Notes: generated by a model not told the origin, from the letters alone. A DNA stretch of 64,000 nt from Pimelobacter simplex (GCF_024662235.1 NZ_CP096276.1:5332001-5396000), one strand, 5' to 3'. Shown: positions 23,546-33,584, numbered from the stretch's first letter. Made by a program: numbers and translations.

Positions 23546-24361
23546 ATGTACGGAGAGGTCATCTCGACCGAGCGGCTCAGCGCCCACCTGGTGCGGGTGG
23601 TGCTCGGGGGAGCGGGGCTCGAGGGGCTCACCTCCACCGGTGACGCCGACGAGTACGTCAACTGCTTCTTCCTGCCCGAGGACGCGCCCTACCCGGTGCC
23701 CTTCGAGGACGAGGCGACCCGCGACCTGCCCCGCGCGCAGCGCCCCTTCGCGCGCCGGATCACCGTGCGCCGCTGGGACGCCGAGCGCGGCGAGCTGACG
23801 CTCGACATCGCCGCCCACGGCGAGGTCGGCTACGCCGGGCGCTGGGCGCTCCACGCCCAGCCCGGCGACCGGCTCCAGCTGCGCGGACCGGGCGGCGGCT
23901 ACCGGCCCCACGCCGACGCCGACAGCTACCTCTTCGTCGGCGACGAGAGCGCCCTGCCGGCCATCGCCGCGTGCGCCGAGGCGGTCCCCGCGGGCCGGCC
24001 CGTGGTCGTGGTGGCCGAGGTCGAGGACGCCGACGACGAGATCGCGATCAGCTCGCCGGGGGCGCTCGAGGTGCACTGGGTGCACCGCGCGGGCCGGACC
24101 GGCGACGACGCGGTGGCCGGTCTGCTCGCCGAGGCCGTCGCCGCGCTGCCCCGACCGGCCGGCACGGTGAGCGCCTTCGTGCACGGTGAGGCCGCGTCGA
24201 CGCGGGCCGTGCGCCGGGTGCTGCTCGGCGAGGCCATCGTCGCCGAGGACAAGCTGTCCTGCTCGCCCTACTGGCGCCGGGGCCACGACGACGAGGAGTG
24301 GCGCGCGGTCAAGGCGGCCTGGGTCCGCGAGGTCAACGCCGAGGTGTTCCCGGCTCGCTGA
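23546..24361 (+). CDS. Siderophore-interacting protein (ferric-siderophore reductase)
   Basis: This 271-residue FAD-binding reductase of the SIP/ViuB family has an N-terminal beta-barrel with RRITVRRWD (flavin-binding region, about residue 72) and PGDRLQLRGPGGGY (phosphate loop). The C-terminal NAD(P)H domain has YLFVGDESALPAIAACAEA and ends with the typical YWRRGHDDEEWRAVK. It reduces ferric siderophores in the cytoplasm to release iron. ATG 23546 has an AAGGAG Shine-Dalgarno. The iron-box-like dyad upstream suggests iron repression. The 3' end overlaps the convergent transporter by 29 bp. Confidence 0.9.
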   Translation: MYGEVISTERLSAHLVRVVLGGAGLEGLTSTGDADEYVNCFFLPEDAPYPVPFEDEATRDLPRAQRPFARRITVRRWDAERGELTLDIAAHGEVGYAGRWALHAQPGDRLQLRGPGGGYRPHADADSYLFVGDESALPAIAACAEAVPAGRPVVVVAEVEDADDEIAISSPGALEVHWVHRAGRTGDDAVAGLLAEAVAALPRPAGTVSAFVHGEAASTRAVRRVLLGEAIVAEDKLSCSPYWRRGHDDEEWRAVKAAWVREVNAEVFPAR

Positions 24362-25295
24362 CGAGCCGCGGCACCACCCGCACGTAGACGAGCATCCCGA
24401 CCAGCTCGACCAGGGTCTGGGTGACGACGACCGCGGGCGTGACGGCGTACGCCGCGGGGAGGGCGAGCGCGAGCGGCAGCACGACGAGCGAGTTGCGCGT
24501 CGCGCCGCTGAACACGAGCGCCCGCCCGCCGGCGACTTCCAGACCGGAGAGCCGGACCGCGGCGACGCCGACGAGCGCCATCACGACGAGGAAGGCCGCG
24601 TAGACGGGGACGACGGCCGCGATCTCGTCGTACCGGCCGTCGAGGGCGGGGACCTGGCTGCCGACCACGACGAGCAGGGTCAGCGCCATGAGCGGCACCA
24701 TCGCGGCGCTCGCCGTACGGGTCACCGCGGCTCCGGCAGGGAGCGCCTCGGTCGCCCACGCGAGCGCGAGCGGCAGCACGACGAGCAACCCGAACGCCTC
24801 GAGGAACGGCCCCGCCTCGACGACGTCGGCGAGCTCGGGTCCGACGAAAAGCCACAGCAGCAGGGGGAGCGCCAGCACCTGCGCCAGCATCAGCAGCGGT
24901 GCCGCCGCGACCAGGCGCCGGCTGTCGCCCCCGGCCAGGCCGGAGAACGCGATCACGTAGTCGATGCACGGCGTGAGCAGCGTGAGCAGCACGCCCAGCA
25001 GCACCGCCCGCTCCAGCGAGACCACCGCGGTGAGGCCGGCGACGACGAGCGGGACGACCACGAAGTTGACCGCGAGCACCGTGCCGAGGAAGCGCCCGTC
25101 CCGGAACGCCGCCGCCACCTTGGTGAACGGCACCTGCAGGAAGGTCGCGTAGAGCAGCGCGCCCAGCGCCGGGTAGATCGCCCGCTCGAGCGGGCCCGCG
25201 GCGTCCGGCCAGGCCAGGCCCACGGCGGCGCCGGCGCCCAGACCGCCGAGGTAGATCGCGACCTGGTGCCGCTCCAGGACCTCGACGGTGGACAC
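24333..25295 (-). CDS. BASS/ACR3-like membrane transporter (arsenic resistance type)
   Basis: This 320-residue protein has about ten transmembrane helices. Key segments are LLTLLTPCIDYVIAFSGLAGGD (a substrate-site region like the ACR3 cysteine helix) and FSGATRNSLVVLPLALALP (the crossing helix typical of bile acid:Na+ symporter superfamily members). The wording is closest to proteins annotated as arsenic resistance/arsenite efflux. No arsR or arsC is adjacent, so arsenite is only a possibility. The gene stands alone on this strand. Confidence 0.78.
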   Translation of the reverse strand: MSTVEVLERHQVAIYLGGLGAGAAVGLAWPDAAGPLERAIYPALGALLYATFLQVPFTKVAAAFRDGRFLGTVLAVNFVVVPLVVAGLTAVVSLERAVLLGVLLTLLTPCIDYVIAFSGLAGGDSRRLVAAAPLLMLAQVLALPLLLWLFVGPELADVVEAGPFLEAFGLLVVLPLALAWATEALPAGAAVTRTASAAMVPLMALTLLVVVGSQVPALDGRYDEIAAVVPVYAAFLVVMALVGVAAVRLSGLEVAGGRALVFSGATRNSLVVLPLALALPAAYAVTPAVVVTQTLVELVGMLVYVRVVPRLVSEPGTPRR

Positions 25296-25350
25296 GGGCC
25301 TGACCGTAACGTGGCGGCGCCGGGAGCCGCACGCGCCCTACGCTGACCCC

Positions 25351-25998
25351 ATGACGGTCACTCCCCAGGACCAGCCGCGGCCGCCGTCGCTGGTGGGCAG
25401 CGTCCTGCCGCCGGTCCTCTTCATGCTCCTGTGCGGCGTCGTGGGCCCGATCTTCCTGATCATGGGCCTGGTCATGGACCCCTCCGAGCCCGGCACCGGC
25501 TGGCTGCTGCCGACCGGCATCGGGGTCACCGCGCTCGACGTGGTGATCGGTCTGCTCCTGGGCCGGGGCCGCTACCTCAACCGGCAGCGCAGCTATCGGC
25601 TGAGCCGCCAGGGTCGCCCGGCCCGGGGCAAGGTGCTGTCGTTTGAGCAGACCAACGTGCGGGTCAACGAGCAGCCGCTGGTCAACGTGCGCATGCGGAT
25701 CGAGGGCCGCGACGTCGCGGCGTTCGACGTCGAGAGCCGCCTGGTGATCCCGGAGACCCGGATCCCGCTCCTCTACGGCGGCGACCTCCCGGTGCTCGTC
25801 GACCCCGAGACCCACGAGTGGGAGATCGACTGGGCCAAGGCGCCCGTCGTGGCGCCGAGCGCCGTCGCGACCGGCGCGCCGGCCGCCGGAGCGAGCGCCG
25901 CCGACCGGCTCGCCGAGCTCGACTCCCTGCTCGCCCGTGACCTGATCAGCCGCGACGAGTACGACACCGCCCGCGCCCGCATCCTGGGGGAGATCTGA
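25351..25998 (+). CDS. Membrane protein with SHOCT domain
   Basis: This 215-residue protein has two transmembrane helices near the N-terminus (residues 14-40 and 50-70), a beta-rich cytoplasmic domain (PARGKVLSFEQTNVRVNEQP), an Ala-rich linker and a C-terminal SHOCT motif (DRLAELDSLLARDLISRDEYDTARARIL). SHOCT is a short helical oligomerisation module. TACGCT ends 6 nt before the ATG (leaderless). The stop overlaps the next ATG by one base (TGATG). Confidence 0.8.
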   Translation: MTVTPQDQPRPPSLVGSVLPPVLFMLLCGVVGPIFLIMGLVMDPSEPGTGWLLPTGIGVTALDVVIGLLLGRGRYLNRQRSYRLSRQGRPARGKVLSFEQTNVRVNEQPLVNVRMRIEGRDVAAFDVESRLVIPETRIPLLYGGDLPVLVDPETHEWEIDWAKAPVVAPSAVATGAPAAGASAADRLAELDSLLARDLISRDEYDTARARILGEI

Positions 25999-26612
25999 TG
26001 AGCACCACGTTCCTGCTGACCGCCCTGGTCATCGTCGCCACGCCCGGCACCGGCGCCCTGCTCAGCATCGCTGCCGGCCTGCGCGGCGGTCGCCGGCTCG
26101 CGATGGTGACCGCGTTCGGCTGCACCCTCGGCATCGTCCCCCACCTCGCCGCGGCGGTGACCGGTGCCGCGGCGCTGCTCCAGGCGAGCGGGACGGCGTT
26201 CCAGGTGCTCAAGGTGCTCGGTATCGCCTACCTGCTCTACATGGCCTGGGCGACCTGGCGCGACACCGGGCTGCTCACCGCCGACAGCGACGCGGAGAGC
26301 GAGGCCGGCACCGGGCGGGTCATCCTCAGTGCCGTCCTCGCCAACCTGCTCAACCCCAAGCTGACGCTGTTCTTCTTCGCCTTCCTGCCCCAGTTCGTCA
26401 CGCCCGGCTCCGACAACGCACTCGTGCACATGCTCGGCCTGTCGGGGGTGTTCATGGTGATGACGTTCGTCGTGTTCGCGGCCTACGGCTGGTTCGCCGC
26501 GGCCGCGCGCCGGCACGTGATCGAGCGGCCGGCGGTGGTGCGCTGGATGCAGCGGACCTTCTCGGTCGCGTTCGTCGGTCTCGCCGCCAAGCTCGCCACC
26601 ACCGACCGCTAG
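25998..26612 (+). CDS. LysE-family amino-acid exporter
   Basis: This 204-residue protein has six hydrophobic segments and the LysE/RhtB pattern: VIVATPGTGALLSIAAGLRGGRR near the N-terminus, LKVLGIAYLLYMAWATWRD, and ANLLNPKLTLFFFAFLPQFV in the middle. It should export amino acids or related metabolites across the cytoplasmic membrane. It is translationally coupled to the SHOCT protein. No dedicated LysR-type regulator is adjacent. Confidence 0.87.
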   Translation: MSTTFLLTALVIVATPGTGALLSIAAGLRGGRRLAMVTAFGCTLGIVPHLAAAVTGAAALLQASGTAFQVLKVLGIAYLLYMAWATWRDTGLLTADSDAESEAGTGRVILSAVLANLLNPKLTLFFFAFLPQFVTPGSDNALVHMLGLSGVFMVMTFVVFAAYGWFAAAARRHVIERPAVVRWMQRTFSVAFVGLAAKLATTDR

Positions 26613-26625
26613 GACGCTCAGCCGC

Positions 26626-27036
26626 TCACAGCGCCCGGAGCGCCCGCAGCCCCAGCCCCTGGTCGGCCAGCGGACGCACCGCGAGCCGGACCAGGGCCAG
26701 CGCGTTGTCGTCGCCCGCGACCCGGTTGAGCTTGAGCGTGCCGCAGCCCGTGCACTGGTGCACGAGCAGCCACTCGCCGTCCGGCCGTGCCGACAGGCTC
26801 ACCGCGACCATCCGCCCGCCGCACGAGGACGAGCGGTCGCCCGGGACCCGGCCGTCGACGTGACGACTGACCAGGCAGCTGGGGCAGTGATTGCGGTGCG
26901 CCGTGCCGGGCGCGACGACCGGGACGCTGAGCCGGCAGCCGACGCAGCGGAACGCGTCGCCGGTGCCGGCGCCGGTGCGGTGGCGCACGTCCTTGCGCCG
27001 CTGGGTACGCCGGACCGGCGTCCTCCTCCTCGGCAT
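26626..27036 (-). CDS. RNHCP-domain zinc-ribbon protein, copy 2
   Basis: This 136-residue protein has an Arg-rich N-terminus (MPRRRTPVRRTQRRKD) then the RNHCP domain: FRCVGCRLS, HRNHCPSCLVSRHVD, SCGGRMV and HQCTGCGTLKLNRV, giving four Cys pairs for two zinc sites. The domain has no known biochemical function; the basic tail suggests nucleic acid or ribosome binding. It lies 8 nt downstream of a second RNHCP gene and is surely cotranscribed. The ATG follows a GGGGGAGG Shine-Dalgarno. Confidence 0.82.
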   Translation of the reverse strand: MPRRRTPVRRTQRRKDVRHRTGAGTGDAFRCVGCRLSVPVVAPGTAHRNHCPSCLVSRHVDGRVPGDRSSSCGGRMVAVSLSARPDGEWLLVHQCTGCGTLKLNRVAGDDNALALVRLAVRPLADQGLGLRALRAL

Positions 27037-27044
27037 CCCTCCCC

Positions 27045-27380
27045 CTAGAGGGTGCTGAAGACGTCGAGGGGGAACGGCGGCTCCGCGAGCGGACGCACGG
27101 CCAGCCGCATCAGGATGAGCTGGTTGTCGTCCGGTGCGGTCGGGTGCAGCGCGAGCTCGCGGCAGCGCGTGCAGCGGTGCACGAGCGACCAGGAACCGTC
27201 GCGCTGCACGGCGATCGACAGCGGCGCCATCCGGCCGTCGCAGTCGGACGCGTCGCCGTCGGCCTGGTCGATCGTGTGCCGTGAGCTGAGGCAGCTGGGG
27301 CAGTGGTTGCGTCGTACGTCGTCGGGGGCGAGCGTGACGACGACGAGGCCGCAACGCACGCAGGTGAAGGTGTCGGACAC
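27045..27380 (-). CDS. RNHCP-domain zinc-ribbon protein, copy 1
   Basis: This 111-residue protein has the same four Cys clusters (FTCVRCGLV, RRNHCPSCLSSRHTID, DCDGRM, HRCTRCRELAL) and the shared ending LAVRPLAEPPFPLDVFSTL-like tail. It lacks the Arg-rich extension of its neighbour. The first gene of the pair, its GTG start has AAGGAGAAACC at good Shine-Dalgarno spacing. The duplicated pair probably arose by tandem duplication with one copy gaining a basic tail. Confidence 0.82.
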   Translation of the reverse strand: MSDTFTCVRCGLVVVTLAPDDVRRNHCPSCLSSRHTIDQADGDASDCDGRMAPLSIAVQRDGSWSLVHRCTRCRELALHPTAPDDNQLILMRLAVRPLAEPPFPLDVFSTL

Positions 27381-27552
27381 CCGGTTTCTCCTTGCTCCTT
27401 GGTGATGACAAAGCAGGAGCAGGCCGAGTGCGCCTCGAGCCCGGCAGCGTCAGGTGCTACCGGCGTGGGTCGGGATTCCGAGCCACGCCACGAGGCGTCC
27501 TCGGCGCGGGCCGGGTCATGGGCCCGACCGTAGCGGCGGACGACGGGGCGGG

Positions 27553-27572
27553 GCCACCGGATATCCGGTGGC
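27553..27572. promoter_or_regulatory. Perfect 20-bp palindrome upstream of the ABC-F gene
   Basis: GCCACCGGATATCCGGTGGC is its own reverse complement. It lies 20 nt upstream of a TAGGCT element (27593-27598) and is therefore placed to act as an operator around -35. The 303-bp spacer 27381-27683 otherwise holds no gene apart from a five-codon ORF near the promoter. Confidence 0.5.
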
Positions 27573-27592
27573 GCCGACGACCAGGGCTCTCG

Positions 27593-27683
27593 TAGGCTGG
27601 GCGCATCATGCTGATCGACGCCTGACCCGGCCCACGTCCGCGGCACCAGCCCGGTGGGTCCCTCCGTCCGAAGGCGCCCCGTC
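27593..27683 (+). promoter_or_regulatory. Candidate ABC-F leader: promoter, five-codon uORF and stem region
   Basis: TAGGCT (27593-27598) is followed after 9 nt by ATG CTG ATC GAC GCC TGA (27608-27625), a near-leaderless five-codon ORF. After it, GGCCCAC and GTGGGTCC can pair with one bulge before the ABC-F ATG at 27684. Antibiotic-resistance ABC-F genes are often controlled by tiny leader ORFs where a drug-stalled ribosome changes RNA folding. Here the evidence is only layout. Confidence 0.4.
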
Positions 27684-29317
<1,634 letters not shown>

Positions 29318-29376
29318 ACCGATCGGGCTCCCGCGGCATCCCATAGGGCAGGATCGTCCATCGACAAGGTGCCTTC

Positions 29377-30369
29377 ATGAACCGCTTGACCGTCGTCTCC
29401 CTCGCCCTCGCCGCCACCCTCGGGTCCGCGGGCGGTGTGGCCTACGCCGTCGGCAACGGCACCGACACCGGGAACGACACCGCTACCGACGGCCCGGGGG
29501 AGCACCGGACGGACCCGACCACCGAGCCCACCGGGCCCACCGGGACCACCGAGCCCGCGGCGAGCACCGGCCCGTTCTACTTCCTGCACGGCACGATCCA
29601 CGACGGCGACACCGAGGTCGCCGTGCCCGGCATCGACGCCGACCTGGTGTTCTCGCTGGAGCGGGCCCAGGGCGGCTACCTCGTCGTCTACTACGGCGAC
29701 CACGAGGACGAGCAGACCGCGCTCTACCTCACCCCCGGCGGCGCGACCTCCAAGATCGGGCCGTTGCGCGGGCCCTGGCACCTCGACCCCGCGGGCGAGC
29801 GCCTCGCCTACGGCGACGGGAGCCGCACCTGGCAGGTCGCCGTCCTCGCCGACGGTACGACGCACCCGCTCACCGCCGCCGACCCGTGGACCCCGCGCGA
29901 GCTGGGCACGCCGGGCGGCGAGGTGCGGTCGGTCTCCGCGGACGGCCGGTTCGCGGTCGAGAGCCGGCCCAACCCGGACACCGGGCCGACCACGCCGGTC
30001 GGCAGCTGTCTCACCGGCGGCGCCCTCGCCGACACCGGCTCGTGGTGGGCGGAGTGCTCGACGGGCGCGGCCTCGCGCTCGCCGTACGCGCCCTCGGGGG
30101 AGCTGCTCCTCACCGAGACCACGGTCGGGGACGGCCCGGCGCCGTCCGAGCTCCAGGTGCGCGACCCCGCGACCGGCAAGGTGCTCCACCGGATCGACCC
30201 GGGCGGCTACCGCTCGGGTGCGGCCTGGGGCGGCGACGACACGACCGTCTACACCGTCACCGGCCGCGACGACACCGCCGAGGTCGCGCTGAGCCGCTGC
30301 CTCGTGGCCACCGGGCGCTGCACGCCGCAGGTCGAGGCCGAGGGCAACCTCGTGCTCGGGGGCAGCTGA
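29377..30369 (+). CDS. Secreted or membrane-anchored propeller-like protein, paralogue A
   Basis: This 330-residue protein has an N-terminal hydrophobic anchor/signal (residues 5-25) and a Thr/Pro/Gly-rich linker (TEPTGPTGTTEP). The extracellular domain has blade-like strands (HLDPAGERLAYGDGSRTWQV, YAPSGELLLTETTVG, VRDPATGKVLHRIDPGG) and paired cysteines including LSRCLVATGRCTPQ at the end. It is closely related to the next gene (same YAPSGE, DPATG and terminal LGGS). Its stop overlaps the next start (TGATG). Likely a surface sensor or binding protein; no enzyme motif seen. Confidence 0.75.
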   Translation: MNRLTVVSLALAATLGSAGGVAYAVGNGTDTGNDTATDGPGEHRTDPTTEPTGPTGTTEPAASTGPFYFLHGTIHDGDTEVAVPGIDADLVFSLERAQGGYLVVYYGDHEDEQTALYLTPGGATSKIGPLRGPWHLDPAGERLAYGDGSRTWQVAVLADGTTHPLTAADPWTPRELGTPGGEVRSVSADGRFAVESRPNPDTGPTTPVGSCLTGGALADTGSWWAECSTGAASRSPYAPSGELLLTETTVGDGPAPSELQVRDPATGKVLHRIDPGGYRSGAAWGGDDTTVYTVTGRDDTAEVALSRCLVATGRCTPQVEAEGNLVLGGS

Positions 30370-31409
30370 TGGACCGGCGGATGCTCGCCGCGGTCTCGGT
30401 CGCCGCGGTCGTCGGCGCGGTGGCCGGCGTCGGCGTGGCGCTCGATGCCGGAGGCTCCGCCCCGCCCGCGTCCCGCGACCCCGCCGCCACGTCGGCGCCC
30501 CCGCCCGCTCCCGCGCCGGGTCCGCTCTGGATGACCTCCGACGAGCTGCACGACGGCGACACCGTCGTCCCGCTCACCGGCGTCGACTTCGTCACCGGCG
30601 TCGAGCGGGTCGGCGACCACTGGATCGTCCAGGACGTGCCCGACGCGGCGGACTCCTCACCGCGGGTGCTGCGCGTCGACCGTCACGGCCGGGTCGTCGT
30701 CCTCGCCGAGGTCGAGGGCCTGGGCGACATCAGCGACGACGGCACCCGGCACCTCGGTCTCGGCCCGCGCGGCGAGGGCTACGCGATCACCGACCTCGGC
30801 AGCGGCCGGTCGACCCGCGTGCCGCCGGCACCCGACGCCGGGAACCCCGACGGCACGGCGCTCTTCGACGGCGCCGACGGCGCCCACGTGATCACCGGCT
30901 GGTCGCCCAGCGGGACGACGTACTACCGCTCCACGCCCGACGGCGACGACCTCGCCATCGTCGGCCGCAACCTCCTCGACGCCCGGTTCTCCCCCGACCG
31001 CACGCAGTACGTCGGCCTCCGCGTCGGTCTCGGCGAGGACTGCGTGCTCGGCGGCGCCGCCGACGAGGACGCCACGCCCTGGAAGGAGTGCCCCGGCGCG
31101 CTGCCGAGCGGGTCGCCGTACGCGCCGAGCGGCGAGCGCCTGGTCACCATCGGCCACGACACCGTGGGCGAGGGGCTGCCGACCTGGGCCAAGGTCCTCG
31201 ACCCGGCGACCGGCCGCCAGGTCGCCGAGGTGCCGCTGCCCGACGACGTCTTCGACGTGGCGATGCTGTCCGACGACGAGCTCGTCGTGCTCAGCGTGTC
31301 CGGGCCCGACGGCGCGCAGACGACCACGGTCCGCACCTGCGACCTGGGCGGGAGCTGCACCGAGCAGGGCACGGCGCGCGGCGTCGGCGTCCTCGGCGGC
31401 TCGCGCTAG
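30369..31409 (+). CDS. Secreted or membrane-anchored propeller-like protein, paralogue B
   Basis: This 346-residue protein has an N-terminal hydrophobic helix (AAVSVAAVVGAVAGVGVAL), a Pro/Ala-rich linker and a beta-propeller-like domain with the motifs of the preceding paralogue (ELHDGDTVVPLTG, YAPSGERLVTIGHD, VLDPATGRQVAEVPL, terminal RTCDLGGSCTEQ). Tandem duplication is clear. Overlapping stop/start implies equal expression. It ends just before the convergent ECF sigma gene. Function unknown. Confidence 0.75.
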   Translation: MDRRMLAAVSVAAVVGAVAGVGVALDAGGSAPPASRDPAATSAPPPAPAPGPLWMTSDELHDGDTVVPLTGVDFVTGVERVGDHWIVQDVPDAADSSPRVLRVDRHGRVVVLAEVEGLGDISDDGTRHLGLGPRGEGYAITDLGSGRSTRVPPAPDAGNPDGTALFDGADGAHVITGWSPSGTTYYRSTPDGDDLAIVGRNLLDARFSPDRTQYVGLRVGLGEDCVLGGAADEDATPWKECPGALPSGSPYAPSGERLVTIGHDTVGEGLPTWAKVLDPATGRQVAEVPLPDDVFDVAMLSDDELVVLSVSGPDGAQTTTVRTCDLGGSCTEQGTARGVGVLGGSR

Positions 31410-31436
31410 GGCGCTCGCCGTCCGGGCCCGGGATGC

Positions 31437-31988
31437 TCAGCCCTCGTCGACCCGCAGCAGCGGCCGTACGGCCTGCCGGGCGTGGTGGATCCGCGACTTG
31501 ATCGTGCCCAGCGGGGTGTCGAGGAGCTGGGCGATCTCGTTGTAGTCGAGCTCCTGGATGTCGCGCAGCACCAGGGGCTCGACCAGCTCGGGCCGGGTCG
31601 AGGCGAGCACCTCGAGCGCTTCGAGCAGGTCGAGCCGGCTGCCGGCGATGACGCTCGTGGTCCGCGGGTCGGCGTGGACCGGCAGCTCGTCGACGCTGTG
31701 CTCGTGGGCCCGGCGCTTGAGCGAGCGGTAGGTGGAGCGGGCGCTGTTGGACGCGACCGCGTGGAGCCAGGTCGTGAACCGGCTGCGACCCGCGAACGTC
31801 CCGATCTTGGTGGCGACCAGGAGCAGCGCGTCCTGGGTGGCCTCCTCGGCGTCCTGGGGGTGGAGGAGCATCCGCCCGCAGATCCGGCGTACCCGCGGCT
31901 GGATGGCGGAGAGCAGGTCCTCGAGCGCGGCGGCGTCACCGCCCGCGGCGCGCAGCGCGAGCTCGTCGAGATCGATCGCCTCGTCCAT
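31437..31988 (-). CDS. ECF-type RNA polymerase sigma factor
   Basis: This 183-residue protein has sigma region 2 (IQPRVRRICGRMLLHPQDAEEATQD, then RSRFTTWLHAVASNSARST) and region 4 (LVLRDIQELDYNEIAQLLDTPLGTIKSRIHHARQAV). No zinc-binding anti-sigma gene is adjacent; instead a membrane Ser/Thr kinase gene starts 48 bp away on the opposite strand. The start is the ATG with GGGAGG 7 nt upstream; the upstream extension of the frame is antisense to the kinase. Activity may be controlled by phosphorylation, as in ECF groups linked to Hanks kinases. Confidence 0.88.
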   Translation of the reverse strand: MDEAIDLDELALRAAGGDAAALEDLLSAIQPRVRRICGRMLLHPQDAEEATQDALLLVATKIGTFAGRSRFTTWLHAVASNSARSTYRSLKRRAHEHSVDELPVHADPRTTSVIAGSRLDLLEALEVLASTRPELVEPLVLRDIQELDYNEIAQLLDTPLGTIKSRIHHARQAVRPLLRVDEG

Positions 31989-32036
31989 GGCCTGCCTCCC
32001 CGAGTGAATCCTGACCTCTCGGGCACAATACGCACC

Positions 32037-33584
32037 GTGTCCCTGCCGGAAAGACTCGGGAGGCTCCGCCGCATCGACCGGATCGGAGCCGGTGGTTTCG
32101 CGACCGTCTGGCTCTACCACGACGACGAGCTGGACTCGCCCGTCGCGGTCAAGGCGCTCGCCGACAACTGGGCGCAGCGCACCGACGTCTGCGACCGCTT
32201 CCTCGAGGAGGCGCGCATCCTGCGCCGGGCCGACAGCGACCACGTCGTCCGGGTCTACGACATCGGCGCGGTCGACGGGACGCCCTACTTCGTCATGTCG
32301 TACGCCGACCGCGGCTCGCTCGCCGACCTGCTCGCCGACGGCCCCGTCGCGCCCGAGCGCATGGTCGACCTGCTCGGCCAGGCCGGCGAGGGCGTCGCCG
32401 TCCTGCACCGGCACGGCGTCATCCACCGCGACATCAAGCCCCAGAACCTGCTCCTGCGCTCCACCCCCGACGGCGGCGAGCGGGTGCTCGTCGCCGACCT
32501 CGGGGTCGCCAAGGCGATGCTCCACGCGAGCGGCCTGACCCAGGTGGTCGGAACCCCGAGCTACATGGCGCCCGAGCAGGCGACCGGTGTCGGGCTCGAC
32601 CTGCGTGCCGACGTCCACGCGCTCGGCGCGGTCGGCTACCACCTGCTCACCGGGCGCCTCGTCCGCGAGGGCGGGATCGGTGCGCTCGCCACTCCCGAGC
32701 TGCCGCCCGCGCCCTCCCGGATCGCGGACGTCCCGGCGGCGTACGACGGCCCGCTGCTCCGCGCGCTCCAGCTCGACCCGGACGACCGCTGGCCCGACGT
32801 ACCGACGTTCCTGGGCGGGCTGCGGTCCGCGAGCGACCTCACCACCAAGGCGCTGGGCGCCCCGCTGCCCCCGCCGCCCCCGCCGACGGATCCGGTCGAG
32901 CCCGCGCCCGAGCCCGCGCCCGGACGCCGCGGCGGGTGGCTCCGGCCCCTGCTCCTCGCCCTGCTCGTGCTCGTGGTGGCCTTCGCGGTCGCCTATGGAG
33001 CGACCCGGGTGGTCCGCGGTGACGGGGGCGAGCCGTCGGGCCGTGCCACCCCGGCCGCCGACATCACGTATCCGGCGCTGGTGGTCGACGACAACCGGGC
33101 CTACGACAAACACCAGGTCCGGTCGAACGGCGTGGTGTGGACCTACCCGGTGCCTCAGGGCTGGGCCGCCTACGGCTTCGCCCCCGACGGCAGTGCTGCC
33201 GGGCTCCTGGCCGCCGATCAGGTCGACCAGCGCGCCCAGGTCCTGTGGCGACCGCCCGACGAACCGGTGCGTGGCGGCTACAGCCTGCGGGCCCGGGTCC
33301 TCGGTGCGAGCACCACAGTGGACGAGCAGGTCAAGCTCAAGGCCAAGCAGGTCACGGAGTCGCCCGACCTCAAGGACGTGGACGTCTACCAGACGACGCC
33401 CGATGCGCTCTACTTCACCTTCAGCGACAGCGAGGGCCGCACCCGCTTCAACTTCTTCCGCTGGCTCCCGGACAAGCAGGGCAAGGCGTCGTTGGAGGTC
33501 TCCGTGAGCGGGCGGAGGGCCGACAAGGACGGGCTCACCGCGATGCTCGACGAGGTCACGGTCGAGGCCGCGCTCAGCCGGTGA
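32037..33584 (+). CDS. Membrane Ser/Thr protein kinase with extracytoplasmic domain
   Basis: This 515-residue Hanks-type kinase has a glycine loop GAGGFATVW (about residue 18), catalytic Lys in PVAVKAL, catalytic loop HRDIKPQN (about 125), DLG in place of DFG (ADLGVAK), activation segment VVGTPSYMAPEQ, a Pro-rich linker and one transmembrane helix (about 300-322). A 190-residue extracytoplasmic domain (VWTYPVPQGWAAYGFAPDG, DVYQTTPDALYFTFSDSEGR) is not PASTA and looks like a lipoprotein-type sensor. Divergent from an ECF sigma gene, it may control that factor. GTG start; 11-bp overlap with the convergent monooxygenase. Confidence 0.88.
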   Translation: MSLPERLGRLRRIDRIGAGGFATVWLYHDDELDSPVAVKALADNWAQRTDVCDRFLEEARILRRADSDHVVRVYDIGAVDGTPYFVMSYADRGSLADLLADGPVAPERMVDLLGQAGEGVAVLHRHGVIHRDIKPQNLLLRSTPDGGERVLVADLGVAKAMLHASGLTQVVGTPSYMAPEQATGVGLDLRADVHALGAVGYHLLTGRLVREGGIGALATPELPPAPSRIADVPAAYDGPLLRALQLDPDDRWPDVPTFLGGLRSASDLTTKALGAPLPPPPPPTDPVEPAPEPAPGRRGGWLRPLLLALLVLVVAFAVAYGATRVVRGDGGEPSGRATPAADITYPALVVDDNRAYDKHQVRSNGVVWTYPVPQGWAAYGFAPDGSAAGLLAADQVDQRAQVLWRPPDEPVRGGYSLRARVLGASTTVDEQVKLKAKQVTESPDLKDVDVYQTTPDALYFTFSDSEGRTRFNFFRWLPDKQGKASLEVSVSGRRADKDGLTAMLDEVTVEAALSR

